Shown here: in pieces, positions 16,971-31,200 of the stretch
How positions within the stretch are numbered: the first letter of the stretch is position 1
How the letters are laid out: the number at the start of each line of letters is the position of its first letter
Source: Mastigias papua
Taxonomy: Eukaryota; Cnidaria; Scyphozoa; Rhizostomeae; Mastigiidae
DNA: 64,000 bases
Assembly (NCBI GenBank): GCA_964019165.1
Contig: CAXHSL010000025.1
Coordinates: 29,281 to 93,280, forward strand
Direction: 5' to 3'
Notes under the pieces: generated by a model
The model's database searches: none
The model's input: only the letters and a program-made list of their open reading frames with translations
Told to the model about the DNA's origin: nothing
Position numbers and translations under genes: made by a program

Positions 16971-19260
16971 AAGGCTATAGCCTTGGTATTTTGCTCGAAA
17001 ATGACCAAATTTGAAATTGATTGATTTTGATTGCAGATTGAAAAGTGATGAAAATGAGGCATTTTTGGCCAAAAAGTAAGGCTATAGCCTTGGTATTTTG
17101 CTCGAAAATGACCAAATTTGAAATTGATTGATTTTGATTGCAGATTGAAAAGTGATGAAAATGAGGCATTTTTGGCCAAAAAGTAAGGCTATAGCCTTGG
17201 TATTTTGCTCGAAAATGACCAAATTTGAAATTGATTGATTTTGATTGCAGATTGAAAAGTGATGAAAATGAGGCATTTTTGGCCAAAAAGTAAGGCTATA
17301 GCCTTGGTATTTTGCTCGAAAATGACCAAATTTGAAATTGATTGATTTTGATTGCAGATTGAAAAGTGATGAAAATGAGGCATTTTTGGCCAAAAAGTAA
17401 GGCTATAGCCTTGGTATTTTGCTCGAAAATGACCAAATTTGAAATTGATTGATTTTGATTGCAGATTGAAAAGTGATGAAAATGAGGCATTTTTGGCCAA
17501 AAAGTAAGGCTATAGCCTTGGTATTTTGCTCGAAAATGACCAAATTTGAAATTGATTGATTTTGATTGCAGATTGAAAAGTGATGAAAATGAGGCATTTT
17601 TGGCCAAAAAGTAAGGCTATAGCCTTGGTATTTTGCTCGAAAATGACCAAATTTGAAATTGATTGATTTTGATTGCAGATTGAAAAGTGATGAAAATGAG
17701 GCATTTTTGGCCAAAAAGTAAGGCTATAGCCTTGGTATTTTGCTCGAAAATGACCAAATTTGAAATTGATTGATTTTGATTGCAGATTGAAAAGTGATGA
17801 AAATGAGGCATTTTTGGCCAAAAAGTAAGGCTATAGCCTTGGTATTTTGCTCGAAAATGACCAAATTTGAAATTGATTGATTTTGATTGCAGATTGAAAA
17901 GTGATGAAAATGAGGCATTTTTGGCCAAAAAGTAAGGCTATAGCCTTGGTATTTTGCTCGAAAATGACCAAATTTGAAATTGATTGATTTTGATTGCAGA
18001 TTGAAAAGTGATGAAAATGAGGCATTTTTGGCCAAAAAGTAAGGCTATAGCCTTGGTATTTTGCTCGAAAATGACCAAATTTGAAATTGATTGATTTTGA
18101 TTGCAGATTGAAAAGTGATGAAAATGAGGCATTTTTGGCCAAAAAGTAAGGCTATAGCCTTGGTATTTTGCTCGAAAATGACCAAATTTGAAATTGATTG
18201 ATTTTGATTGCAGATTGAAAAGTGATGAAAATGAGGCATTTTTGGCCAAAAAGTAAGGCTATAGCCTTGGTATTTTGCTCGAAAATGACCAAATTTGAAA
18301 TTGATTGATTTTGATTGCAGATTGAAAAGTGATGAAAATGAGGCATTTTTGGCCAAAAAGTAAGGCTATAGCCTTGGTATTTTGCTCGAAAATGACCAAA
18401 TTTGAAATTGATTGATTTTGATTGCAGATTGAAAAGTGATGAAAATGAGGCATTTTTGGCCAAAAAGTAAGGCTATAGCCTTGGTATTTTGCTCGAAAAT
18501 GACCAAATTTGAAATTGATTGATTTTGATTGCAGATTGAAAAGTGATGAAAATGAGGCATTTTTGGCCAAAAAGTAAGGCTATAGCCTTGGTATTTTGCT
18601 CGAAAATGACCAAATTTGAAATTGATTGATTTTGATTGCAGATTGAAAAGTGATGAAAATGAGGCATTTTTGGCCAAAAAGTAAGGCTATAGCCTTGGTA
18701 TTTTGCTCGAAAATGACCAAATTTGAAATTGATTGATTTTGATTGCAGATTGAAAAGTGATGAAAATGAGGCATTTTTGGCCAAAAAGTAAGGCTATAGC
18801 CTTGGTATTTTGCTCGAAAATGACCAAATTTGAACTTGATTGATTTTGATTGCAGATTGAAAAGTGATGAAAATGAGGCATTTTTGGCCAAAAAGTAAGG
18901 CTATAGCCTTGGTATTTTGCTCGAAAATGACCAAATTTGAAATTGATTGATTTTGATTGCAGATTGAAAAGTGATGAAAATGAGGCATTTTTGGCCAAAA
19001 AGTAAGGCTATAGCCTTGGTATTTTGCTCGAAAATGACCAAATTTGAAATTGATTGATTTTGATTGCAGATTGAAAAGTGATGAAAATGAGGCATTTTTG
19101 GCCAAAAAGTAAGGCTATAGCCTTGGTATTTTGCTCGAAAATGACCAAATTTGAAATTGATTGATTTTGATTGCAGATTGAAAAGTGATGAAAATGAGGC
19201 ATTTTTGGCCAAAAAGTAAGGCTATAGCCTTGGTATTTTGCTCGAAAATGACCAAATTTG
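16971..19260 (+). repeat. Homogeneous left block of the 107-bp array
   Basis: About 22 consecutive units that are virtually identical and all carry CTCGAAAATG, where the rest of the array has CTCAAAAATG, CTCACAAATG or CTGAAAAATG. One substitution was noticed (C at 18835). It appears to be a recently amplified or strongly homogenised subfamily. Confidence 0.93.
17037..17075 (+). other. Representative 39-nt exon-like segment of the 107-bp unit
   Basis: Preceded by TTTTGATTGCAG and followed by GTAAGG at 17076-17081. The next exon-like copy starts at 17144, so the intervening intron-like part is 68 nt with TTGATTGA branch-like sequence. 39 nt is 13 codons. One frame is open and, if copies were spliced together, would repeat LKSDENEAFLAKK; the other two frames stop. 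LIG3 exon h uses the same TTTGATTGCAG acceptor, and LIG3 exons b and f use the same GTAAGG donor. No transcript evidence is available, so this is an observation and not a gene call. Confidence 0.35.
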
Positions 19261-22200
19261 AAATTGATTGATTTTGATTGCACAGATTGAAAAGTGATGA
19301 GAATGAGGCATTTGTGGCGAAAAAGTAAGGCTATAGCCTTGGTATTTTGCTCACACATGACCAAATTTGAAATTGATTGATTTTGATTGCAGATTGAAAA
19401 GTGATGAAAATGAGGCATTTTTGGCCAAAAGTAAGGCTATAGCCTTGGTATTTTGCTCAAAAATGACCAAATTTGACATTGATTGATTTTGATTGCAGAT
19501 TGAAAAGTGATGAAAATGAGGCATTTTTGGCCACGAAGTAAGACTATAGCCTTGGTATTTTGCTCAAAAATGACCAAATTTGAAATTGATTGAGTTTGAT
19601 TGCAGATTGAAAAGTGATGTGAATGAGGCATTTGTGGCCAAAAAGTAAGGCTATAGCCTTGGTATTTTGCTCAAAAATGACCAAATTTGAAATTGATTGA
19701 TTTTGATTGCAGATTGAAAAGTGATGAGAATGAGGCATTTGTGGCCAAAAAGTAAGGCTATAGCCTTGGTATTTTGCTCAAAAATGACCAAATTTGAAAT
19801 TGATTGATTTTGATTGCAGATTGAAAAGTGATGAAAATGAGGCATTTGTGGCGAAAAAGTAAGGCTATAGCCTTGGTATTTTGCTCACAAATGACCAAAT
19901 TTGAAATTGATTGATTTTGAGTGCAGATTGAAAAGTGATGAAAATGAGGCATTTGTGGCCAAAAAGTAAGGCTATAGCCTTGTTATTTTGCTGACAAATG
20001 ACCAAATTTGAAATTGATTGATTTTGATTGCAGATTGAAAAGTGATGAAAATGAGGCATTTTTGGCAAAAAAGTAAGGCTATATCCTTGGTATTTTGCTC
20101 AACAATGACCAAATTTGAAATTGATTGAGTTTGAGTGCAGATTGAAAAGTGATGAAAATGAGGCATTTTTGGCCAAAAAGTAAGGCTATAGCCTTGGTAT
20201 TTTGCTCAAACATGACCAAATTTGACATTGATTTATTTTGATTGCAGATTGAAAAGTGATGAAAATGAGGCATTTTTGGCCAAAAAGTAAGGCTATAGCC
20301 TTGGTATTTTGCTCAAAAATGACCAAATTTGAAATTGATTGATTTTGATTGCAGATTGAAAAGTGATGAGAATGAGGCATTTGTGGCCAAAAAGTAAGGC
20401 TATAGCCTTGGTATTTTGCTCAAAAATGACCAAATTTGAAATTGATTGATTTTGATTGCAGATTGAAAAGTGATGAAAATGAGGCATTTTGTGGCCAAAA
20501 AGTAAGGCTATAGCCTTGGTATTTTGCTCAAAAATGACCAAATTTGAAACTGATTGATTTTGATTGCAGATTGAAAAGTGATGTGAATGAGGCATTTGTG
20601 GCGAAACAGTAAGGCTATAGCCTTGGTATTTTGCTCACAAATGACCAAATTTGAAAGTGATTGATTTTGATTGCAGATTGAAAAGTGATGAAAATGAGGC
20701 ATTTTTGGCCAAAAAGTAAGGCTATAGCTTTGTTATTTTGCTGACAAATGACCAAATTTGAAATTGATTGATTTTGATTGCAGATTGAAAAGTGATGAAA
20801 ATGAGGCATTTTTGGCAAAAAAGTAAGGCTATATCCTTGGTATTTTGCTCAACAATGACCAAATTTGAAATTGATTGAGTTTGAGTGCAGATTGAAAAGT
20901 GATGAAAATGAGGCATTTTTGGCCAAAAAGTAAGGCTATAGCCTTGGTATTTTGCTCAAACATGACCAAATTTGACATTGATTTATTTTGATTGCAGATT
21001 GAAAAGTGATGAAAATGAGGCATTTTTGGCCAAAAAGTAAGGCTATAGCCTTGGTATTTTGCTCAAAAATGACCAAATTTGAAATTGATTGATTTTGATT
21101 GCAGATTGAAAGTGATGAGAATGAGGCATTTGTGGCCAAAAAGTAAGGCTATAGCCTTGGTATTTTGCTCAAAAATGACCAAATTTGAAATTGATTGATT
21201 TTGATTGCAGATTGAAAAGTGATGAAAATGAGGCATTTGTGGCCAAAAAGTAAGGCTATAGCCTTGGTATTTTGCTCAAAAATGACCAAATTTGAAACTG
21301 ATTGATTTTGATTGCAGATTGAAAAGTGATGTGAATGAGGCATTTGTGGCGAAACAGTAAGGCTATAGCCTTGGTATTTTGCTCACAAATGACCAAATTT
21401 GAAAGTGATTGATTTGATTGCAGATTGAAAAGTGATGAAATGAGGCATTTTTGGCCAAAAAGTAAGGCTATAGCTTTGTTATTTTGCTGACAAATGACCA
21501 AATTTGAACTTGATTGATTTTGATTGCAGATTGAAAAGTGATGAAAATGAGGCATTTTTGGCCAAAAAGTAAGGCTATAGCCTTGGTATTTTGCTGAAAA
21601 ATGACCAAATTTGAAATTGATTGATTTTGATTGCAGATTGAAAAGTGATGAAAATGAGGCATTTTTGGCCAAAAAGTAAGGCTATAGCCTTGGTATTTTG
21701 CTCAAACATGACCAAATTTGAAATTGATTTAGTTTGATTGGAGATTGAAAAGTGATGAAACTGAGGCATTTTTGGCCAAAAGTAAGGCTATAGCCTTGGT
21801 ATTTTGCTCAAATGTGACCAAATTTGACATTGATTGATTTTGATTGCAGATTGAAAAGTGATGAAAATGAGGCATTTTTGGCCAAAAAGTAAGACTATAG
21901 CCTTGGTATTTTGCTCAAAAATGACCAAATTTGAAATTGATTGAGTTTGATTGCAGATTGAAAAGTGATGTGAATGAGGCATTTGTGGCGAAAAAGTAAG
22001 GCTATAGCCTTGGTATTTTGCTCATACATGACGAAATTTGAAATTGATTGAGTTTGATTGCAGATTGAAAAGTGATGAAAATGAGGCATTTTTGGCCATA
22101 AAGTAAGGCTATAGCCTGGTATTTTGCTGAAAAATTACAAATTTGAAAATTGATTGATTTTGATTGCAGATTGAAAAGTGATGAAAATGAGGCATTTTTG

Positions 22201-25200
22201 GCCAAAAAGTAAGGCTATAGCCTTGGTATTTTGCTCAAAAATGACCAAATTTGAAATTGATTGATTTTGATTGCAGATTGAAAAGTGATGTGAATGAGGC
22301 ATTTGTGGCGAAAAAGTAAGGCTATAGCTTGGTATTTTGCTGAAAAATGACCAAATTTGAAATTGATTGATTTTGATTGCAGATTGAAAAGTGATGAAAA
22401 TGAGGCATTTTGGCCAAAAAGTAAGGCTGTAGCTTTGTTATTTTGCTGACAAATGACCAAATTTGAACTTGATTGATTTTGATTGCAGATTGAAAGTGAT
22501 GAAAATGAGGCATTTGTGGCCAAAAAGTAAGGCTATAGCCTTGGTATTTTGCTCAAAAATGACCAAATTTGACATTGATTGATTTTGATTGCAGATTGAA
22601 AAAGTGATGAAAATGAGGCATTTTTGGCCAAAAAGTAAGGCTATAGCCTTGGTATTTTGCTCCAAAATGACCAAATTTGAAATTGATTGAGTTTGATTGC
22701 AGATTGAAAAGTGATGAAAATGAGGCATTTTTGGCCAAAAAGTAAGGCTATAGCCTTGTTATTTTGCTGCAAAATGACCAAATTTGACATTGATTGAGTT
22801 TGATTGCAGATTGAAAAGTGATGAAAATGAGGCATTTTTGGCCAAAAAGTAAGGCTATAGCCTTGGTATATTGCTGAAAAATTACCAAATTTGAAATTGA
22901 TTGATTTTGATTGCAGATTGAAAAGTGATGAAAATGAGGCATTTTCGGCCAAAAAGTAAGGCTATAGCCTTGGTTTTTTGCTCACAAATGACCAAGTTTG
23001 AAATTGATTGAGTTTGATTGCAGATTGAAAAGTGATGAACATGAAGCATGTTTGGCCAAAAAGTAAGGCTATAGCCTTGGTATTTTGCTCAAAAATGACC
23101 AAATTTGAAATTGATTTAGTTTGATTGGAGATTGAAAAGTGATGAAACTGAGGCATTTTTGGCCAAAAGTAAGGCTATAGCCTTGGTATTTTGCTCAAAA
23201 ATGACCAAATTTGACATTGATTGATTTTGATTGCAGATTGAAAAGTGATGAAAATGAGGCATTTTTGGCCAAAAAGTAAGACTATAGCCTTGGTATTTTG
23301 CTCAAAAATGACCAAATTTGAAAATTGATTGAGTTTGATTGCAGATTGAAAAGTGATGTGAATGAGGCATTTGTGGCGAAAAAGTAAGGCTATAGCCTTG
23401 GTATTTTGCTCATACATGACCAAAATTTGACATTGATTTATTTTGATTGCAGATTGAAAAGTGATGAAAATGAGGCATTTTTGGCCAAAAAGTAAGGCTA
23501 TAGCCTTGGTATTTTGCTCAAAAAATGACCAAATTTGAAATTGATTGAGTTTGATTGCAGATTGAAAAGTGATGAAAATGAGGCATGTTTGGCCAAAAAG
23601 TAAGGCTATAGCCTTGGTATTTTGCTCAAAAATGACCAAATTTGAAATTGATTGATTTTGATTGCAGATTGAAAAGTGATGAGAATGAGGCATTTGTGGC
23701 GAAAAAGTAAGGCTATAGCCTTGGTATTTTGCTGAAAAATGACCAAATTTGAAATTGATTGATTTTGATTGCAGATTGAAAAAGTGATGAAAATGAGGCA
23801 TTTGTGGCCAAAAAGTAAGGCTATAGCCTTGGTATTTTGCTCCAAAATGACCAAATTTGACATTGATTGATTTTGATTGCAGATTGAAAAGTGATGAAAA
23901 TGAGGCATTTTTGGCCAAAAAGTAAGACTATAGCCTTGGTATTTTGCTCAAAAATGACCAAATTTTGAAATTGATTGAGTTTGATTGCAGATTGAAAAGT
24001 GATGTGAATGAGGCATTTGTGGCGAAAAAGTAAGGCTATAGCCTTGGTATTTTGCTCAAACATGACCAAATTTGACATTGATTTATTTTGATTGCAGATT
24101 GAAAAGTGATGAAAATGAGGCATTTTTGGCCAAAAAGTAAGACTATAGCCTTGGTATTTTGCTCAAAAATGACAAATTGAAATTGATTGAGTTTGATTGC
24201 AGATTGAAAAGTGATGTGAATGAGGCATTTGTGGCCAAAAAGTAAGGCTATAGCCTTGGTATTCTGCTCAAAAATGACCAAATTTGAAATTGATTGATTT
24301 TGATTGCAGATTGAAAAGTGATGAAAATGAGGCATTTTTGGCCAAAAAGTAAGGCTATGGCCTTGGTATTTTGCTGAAAAATGACCAAATTTGAAATTGA
24401 TTGATTTTGATTGCAGATTGAAAAGTGATGAAAATGAGGCATTTTTGGCCAAAAAGTAAGGCTATAGCCTTGGTATTTTGCTCAAAAAATGACCAAATTT
24501 GACATTGATTGATTTTGATTGCAGATTGAAAAGTGATGAAAATGAGGCATTTTTGGCCAAAAAGTAAGGCTATAGCCTTGGTATTTTGCTCAAAAATGAC
24601 CAAATTTGAAATTGATTGATTTTGATTGCAGATTGAAAAGTGATGAAAATGAGGCATTTTTGGCCAAAAAGTAAGGCTATAGCCTTGTTATTTTGCTGAC
24701 AAATGACCAAATTTGAAATTGATTGATTTTGATTGCAGATTGAAAGAGATGAAAATGAGGCATTTTTGGCCAAAAAGTAAGGCTATAGCCTTGGTATTTT
24801 GCTGAAAGATGACCAAATTTGAAATTGATTGATTTTTGATTGCAGATTGAAAAGTGATGAAAATGAGGCATTTTTGGCCAAAAAGTAAGGCTATAGCCTT
24901 GGTATTTTGCTCAAAAGTGACCAAATTTGACATTGATTGATTTTGATTGCAGATTGAAAAGTGATGAAAATGAGGCATTTGTGGCGAAAAAGTAAGGCTA
25001 TAGCCTTGGTATTTTGCTCACAAATGACCAAATTTGAAATTGATTGATTTTGATTGCAGATTGAGAAGTGATGAAACTGAGGCATTGTTGGCCAAAAAGT
25101 AAGGCTATAGCCTTGGTATTTTGCTCACAAATGACCAAATTTGAAATTGATTGATTTTGATTGCAGATTGAAAAGTGATGAAAATGAGGCATTTTTGGCC

Positions 25201-28200
25201 AAAAAGTAAGGCTATAGCCTTGGTATTTTGCTCAAAAATGACCAAATTTGAAATTGATTGATTTTGATTGCAGATTGAAAAGTGATGAGAATGAGGCATT
25301 TGTGGCCAAAAAGTAAGGCTATAGCCTTGGTATTTTGCTGACAAATGACCAAATTTGAAATTGAATTGATTTTGATTACAGATTGAAAAGTGATGAAAAT
25401 GAGGCATTTATGGCCAAAAAGTAAGGCTATAGCCTTGGTATTTTGCTCAAAAATGACGAAATTTGAAATTGATTGATTTTGATTGCAGATTGAAAGTGAT
25501 GAAAATGAGGCATTTTTGGCCACAAAGTAAGGCTATAGCCTTGGTATTTTGCTCAAAAATGACCAAATTTGAAATTGATTGATTTTGATTGCAGATTGAA
25601 AAGTGATGACAATGAGGCATTTTTGGCCAAAAAGTAAGGCTATAGCCTTGGTATTTTGCTGAAAGATGACCAAATTTGGAACTTGATTGATTTTGATTGC
25701 AGATTGAAAAGTGATGAAAATGAGGCATTTTTGGCCAAAAAGTAAGGCTATAGCCTTGGTATTTTGCTCAAAAATGACCAAATTTGAAGTTGATTGAGTT
25801 TGATTGCAGATTGACAAGTGATGAAAATGAGGCATTTTTGGCCAAAAAGTAAGGCTATAGCCTTGGTATTTTGCTCAAAAATGACCAAATTTCAAATTGA
25901 TTGAGTTTGATTGCAGATTGAAAAGTGATGAAAATGAGGGCATTTTTGGCCAAAAAGTAACGCTATAGCCTTGTTATTTTGCTGACAAATGACCAAATTT
26001 GAAATTGATTGATTTTGATTGCAGATTGAAAAGTGATGAAAATGAGGCATTTTTGGCCAAAAAGTAAGGCTATAGCCTTGGTATTTTGCTGAACGATGAC
26101 CAAATTTGAAATTGATTGATTTTGATTGCAGATTGAAAAGTGATGAAAATGAGGCATTTGTGGCCAAAAAGTAAGGCTATAGCCTTGGTATTTTGCTCAA
26201 AACTGACCAAATTTGAAATTGATTGATTTTGATTGCAGATTGAAAAGTGATGAAAATGAGGCATTTGTGGCGAAAAAGTAAGGCTATAGCATTGGTATTT
26301 TGCTCAAAAATGACGAAATTTGAAATTGATTGATTTTGATTGCAGATTGAGAAGTGATGAAACTGAGGCATTGTTGGCCAAAAAGTAAAGCTATAGCCTT
26401 GGTATTTTGCTCACAAATGACCAAATTTGAAATTGATTGATTTTGATTGCAGATTGAAAAGTGATGAAACTGAGGCATTTTTGGCCAAAAGTAAGGCTAT
26501 AGCCTTGGTATTTTGCTCAAAAATGACCAAATTTGACATTGATTGAGTTTGATTGCAGATTGAAAAGTGATGAAAATGAGGCATTTTTGGCCAAAAAGTA
26601 AGACTATAGCCTTGGTATTTTGCTCAAAAATGACCAAATTTGAAATTGATTCAGTTTGATTGCAGATTGAAAAGTGATGTGAATGAGGCATTTGTGGCGA
26701 AAAAGTAAGGCTATAGCCTTGGTATTTTGCTCACAAATGACCAAATTTGAAATTGATTGATTTTGATTGCAGATTGAAAAGTGATGAAAATGAGGCATTT
26801 TTGGCCAAAAAGTAAGGCTATAGCCTTGGTATTTTGCTCACAAATGACCAAATTTGAAATTGATTGATTTTGATTGCAGATTGAAAAGTGATGAAAATGA
26901 GGCATTTTTGGCCAAAAAGTAAGGCTATAGCCTTGGTATTTTGCTCAAAAATGACCAAATTTGACATTGATTGAGTTTGATTGCAGATTGAAAAGTGATG
27001 AAAATGAGGCATTTTTGGCCAAAAAGTAAGACTATAGCCTTGGTATTTTGCTCAAAAATGACCAAATTTGAAATTGATTCAGTTTGATTGCAGATTGAAA
27101 AGTGATGTGAATGAGGCATTTGTGGCGAAAAAGTAAGGCTATAGCCTTGGTATTTTGCTCACAAATGACCAAATTTGAAATTGATTGATTTTGATTGCAG
27201 ATTGAAAAGTGATGAAAATGAGGCATTTTTGGCCAAAAAGTAAGGCTATAGCCTTGGTATTTTGCTCACAAATGACCAAATTTGAAATTGATTGATTTTG
27301 ATTGCAGATTGAAAAGTGATGAAAATGAGGCATTTTTGGCCAAAAAGTAAGGCTATAGCCTTGGTATTTTGCTCAAAAATGACCAAATTTGACATTGATT
27401 GAGTTTGATTGCAGATTGAAAAGTGATGAAAATGAGGCATTTTTGGCCAAAAAGTAAGGCTATAGCCTTGGTATTTTGCTCAAAAATGACCAAATTTGAA
27501 ATTGATTGATTTTGATTGCAGATTGAAAAGTGATGAAAATGAGGCATTTTTGGCCAAAAAGTAAGGCTATAGCCTTGGTATTTTGCTGAAAAATGACCAA
27601 ATTTGAAATTGATTGATTTTGATTGCAGATTGAAAAGTGATGAAAATGAGGCATTTGTGGCCAAAAAGTAAGGCTATAGCCTTGGCATTTGGCTCACAAA
27701 TGACCAAATTTGAAATTGATTGAGTTTGATTGCAGATTGAAAAATGATGAAAATGAGGCATTTTTGGCCAAACAGTAAGGCTATAGCATTGGTATTTTGC
27801 TCAAAAATGACCAAATTTGAAATTGATTGATTTTGATTGCAGATTGAGAAGTGATGAAACTGAGGCATTGTTGGCCAAAAAGTAAGGCTATAGCCTTGGT
27901 ATTTTGCTCACAAATGACCAAATTTGAAATTGATTGATTTTGATTGCAGATTGAAAAGTGATGAAACTGAGGCATTTTTGGCCAAAAGTAAGGCTATAGC
28001 CTTGGTATTTTGCTCAAAAATGACCAAATTTGACATTGATTCAGTTTGATTGCAGATTGAAAAGTGATGAAAATGAGGCATTTTTGGCCAAAAAGTAAGA
28101 CTATAGCCTTGGTATTTTGCTCAAAAATGACCAAATTTGAAATTGATTGATTTTGATTGCAGATTGAAAAGTGATGAAAATGAGGCATTTGTGGCCAAAA

Positions 28201-31200
28201 AGTAAGGCTATAGCCTTGGCATTTGGCTCACAAATGACCAAATTTGAAATTGATTGAGTTTGATTGCAGATTGAAAAATGATGAAAATGAGGCATTTTTG
28301 GCCAAACAGTAAGGCTATAGCATTGGTATTTTGCTCAAAAATGACCAAATTTGAAATTGATTGATTTTGATTGCAGATTGAGAAGTGATGAAACTGAGGC
28401 ATTGTTGGCCAAAAAGTAAGGCTATAGCCTTGGTATTTTGCTCACAAATGACCAAATTTGAAATTGATTGATTTTGATTGCAGATTGAAAAGTGATGAAA
28501 CTGAGGCATTTTTGGCCAAAAGTAAGGCTATAGCCTTGGTATTTTGCTCAAAAATGACCAAATTTGACATTGATTCAGTTTGATTGCAGATTGAAAAGTG
28601 ATGAAAATGAGGCATTTTTGGCCAAAAAGTAAGACTATAGCCTTGGTATTTTGCTCAAAAATGACCAAATTTGAAATTGATTCAGTTTGATTGCAGATTG
28701 AAAAGTGATGTGAATGAGGCATTTGTGGCGAAAAAGTAAGGCTATAGCCTTGGTATTTTGCTCACAAATGACCAAATTTGAAATTGAATGATTTTGATTG
28801 CAGATTGAAAAGTGATGAAAATGAGCTTTTTGGCCAAAAAGTAAGGCTATAGCCTTGGTATTTTGCTCACAAATGACCAAATTTGAAATTGATTGATTTT
28901 GATTGCAGATTGAAAAGTGATGAAAATGAGGCATTTTTTGGCCAAAAAGTAAGGCTATAGCCTTGGTATTTTGCTCAAAAATGACCAAATTTGACATTGA
29001 TTGAGTTTGATTGCAGATTGAAAAGTGATGAAAATGAGGCATTTTTGGCCAAAAAGTAAGGCTATAGCCTTGGTATTTTGCTCAAAAATGACCAAATTTG
29101 AAATTGATTGATTTTGATTGCAGATTGAAAAGTTGATGAAAATGAGGCATTTTTGGCCAAAAAGTAAGGCTATAGCCTTGGTATTTTGCTGAAAAATGAC
29201 CAAATTTGAAATTGATTGATTTTGATTGCAGATTGAAAAGTGATGAAAATGAGGCATTTGTGGCCAAAAAGTAAGGCTATAGCCTTGGCATTTGGCTCAC
29301 AAATGACCAAATTTGAAATTGATTGATTTTGATTACAGATTGTAAAGTGATGAAAATGAGGCATTTATGGCCAAAAAGTAAGGCTATAGCCTTGGTATTT
29401 TGCTCAGAAATGACCAAATTTGAAATTGATTGATTTTGATTGCAGATTGAAAAGTGATGAAAATGAGGCATTTTTGGCCACAAAGTAAGGCTATAGCCTT
29501 GGTATTTTGCTCAAAAATGACCAAATTTGAAATTGATTGATTTAGATTGCAGATTGAAAAGTGATGACAATGAGGCATTTTTGGCCAAAAAGTAAGGCTA
29601 TAGCCTTGGTATTTTGCTGATAGATGTCCAAATTTGAACTTGATTGATTTTGATTGCAGATTGAAAAGTGATGAAAATGAGGCATTTTTGGCCAAAAAGT
29701 AAGGCTATAGCCTTGGTATTTTGCTCAAAAATGACCAAATTTGAAATTGATTGATTTTGATTGCAGATTGAAAAGTGATGAAAATGAGGCATTTTTGGCC
29801 AAAAAGTAAGGCTATAGCCTTGGTATTTTGCTCACAAATGACCAAATTTGAAATTGATTGAGTTTGATTGCAGATTGAAAAGTGATGAAAATGAGGCATT
29901 TTGGCCAAAAAGTAAGGCTATAGCCTTGGTATTTTGCTCAAAAATGACCAAATTTGAAATTGATTGATTTTGATTGCAGATTGAAAAGTGATGAAAATGA
30001 GGCATTTTTGGCCAAAAAGTAAGGCTATAGCCTTGGTATTTTGCTCAAAAATGACCAAATTTCAAATTGATTGATTTTGATTGCAGATTGAAAAGTGATG
30101 AAAATGAGGCATTTTGGCCAAAAAGTAAGGCTATAGCCTTGGTATTTTGCTCAAAAATGACCAAATTTGAAATTGATTGATTTTGATTGCAGATTGAAAA
30201 GTGATGAAAATGAGGCATTTTTGGCCAAAAAGTAAGGCTATAGCCTTGGTATTTTGCTCAAAAATGACCAAATTTGACATTGATTCAGTTTGATTGCAGA
30301 TTGAAAAGTGATGAAAATGAGGCATTTTTGGCCAAAAAGTAAGACTATAGCCTTGGTATTTTGCTCAAAAATGACCAAATTTGAAATTGATTCAGTTTGA
30401 TTGCAGATTGAAAAGTGATGTGAATGAGGCATTTGTGGCGAAAAAGTAAGGCTATAGCCTTGGTATTTTGCTCACAAATGACCAAATTTGAAATTGATTG
30501 ATTTTGATTGCAGATTGAAAAGTGATGAAAATGAGGCATTTTTGGCCAAAAAGTAAGGCTATAGCCTTGGTATTTTGCTCACAAATGACCAAATTTGAAA
30601 TTGATTGATTTTGATTGCAGATTGAAAAGTGATGAAAATGAGGCATTTTTGGCCAAAAAGTAAGGCTATAGCCTTGGTATTTTGCTCAAAAATGACCAAA
30701 TTTGACATTGATTGAGTTTGATTGCAGATTGAAAAGTGATGAAAATGAGGCATTTTTGGCCAAAAAGTAAGGCTATAGCCTTGGTATTTTGCTCAAAAAT
30801 GACCAAATTTGAAATTGATTGATTTTGATTGCAGATTGAAAAGTGATGAAAATGAGGCATTTTTGGCCAAAAAGTAAGGCTATAGCCTTGGTATTTTGCT
30901 GAAAAATGACCAAATTTGAAATTGATTGATTTTGATTGCAGATTGAAAAGTGATGAAAATGAGGCATTTGTGGCCAAAAAGTAAGGCTATAGCCTTGGCA
31001 TTTGGCTCACAAATGACCAAATTTGAAATTGATTGATTTTGATTACAGATTGTAAAGTGATGAAAATGAGGCATTTATGGCCAAAAAGTAAGGCTATAGC
31101 CTTGGTATTTTGCTCAGAAATGACCAAATTTGAAATTGATTGATTTTGATTGCAGATTGAAAAGTGATGAAAATGAGGCATTTTTGGCCACAAAGTAAGG

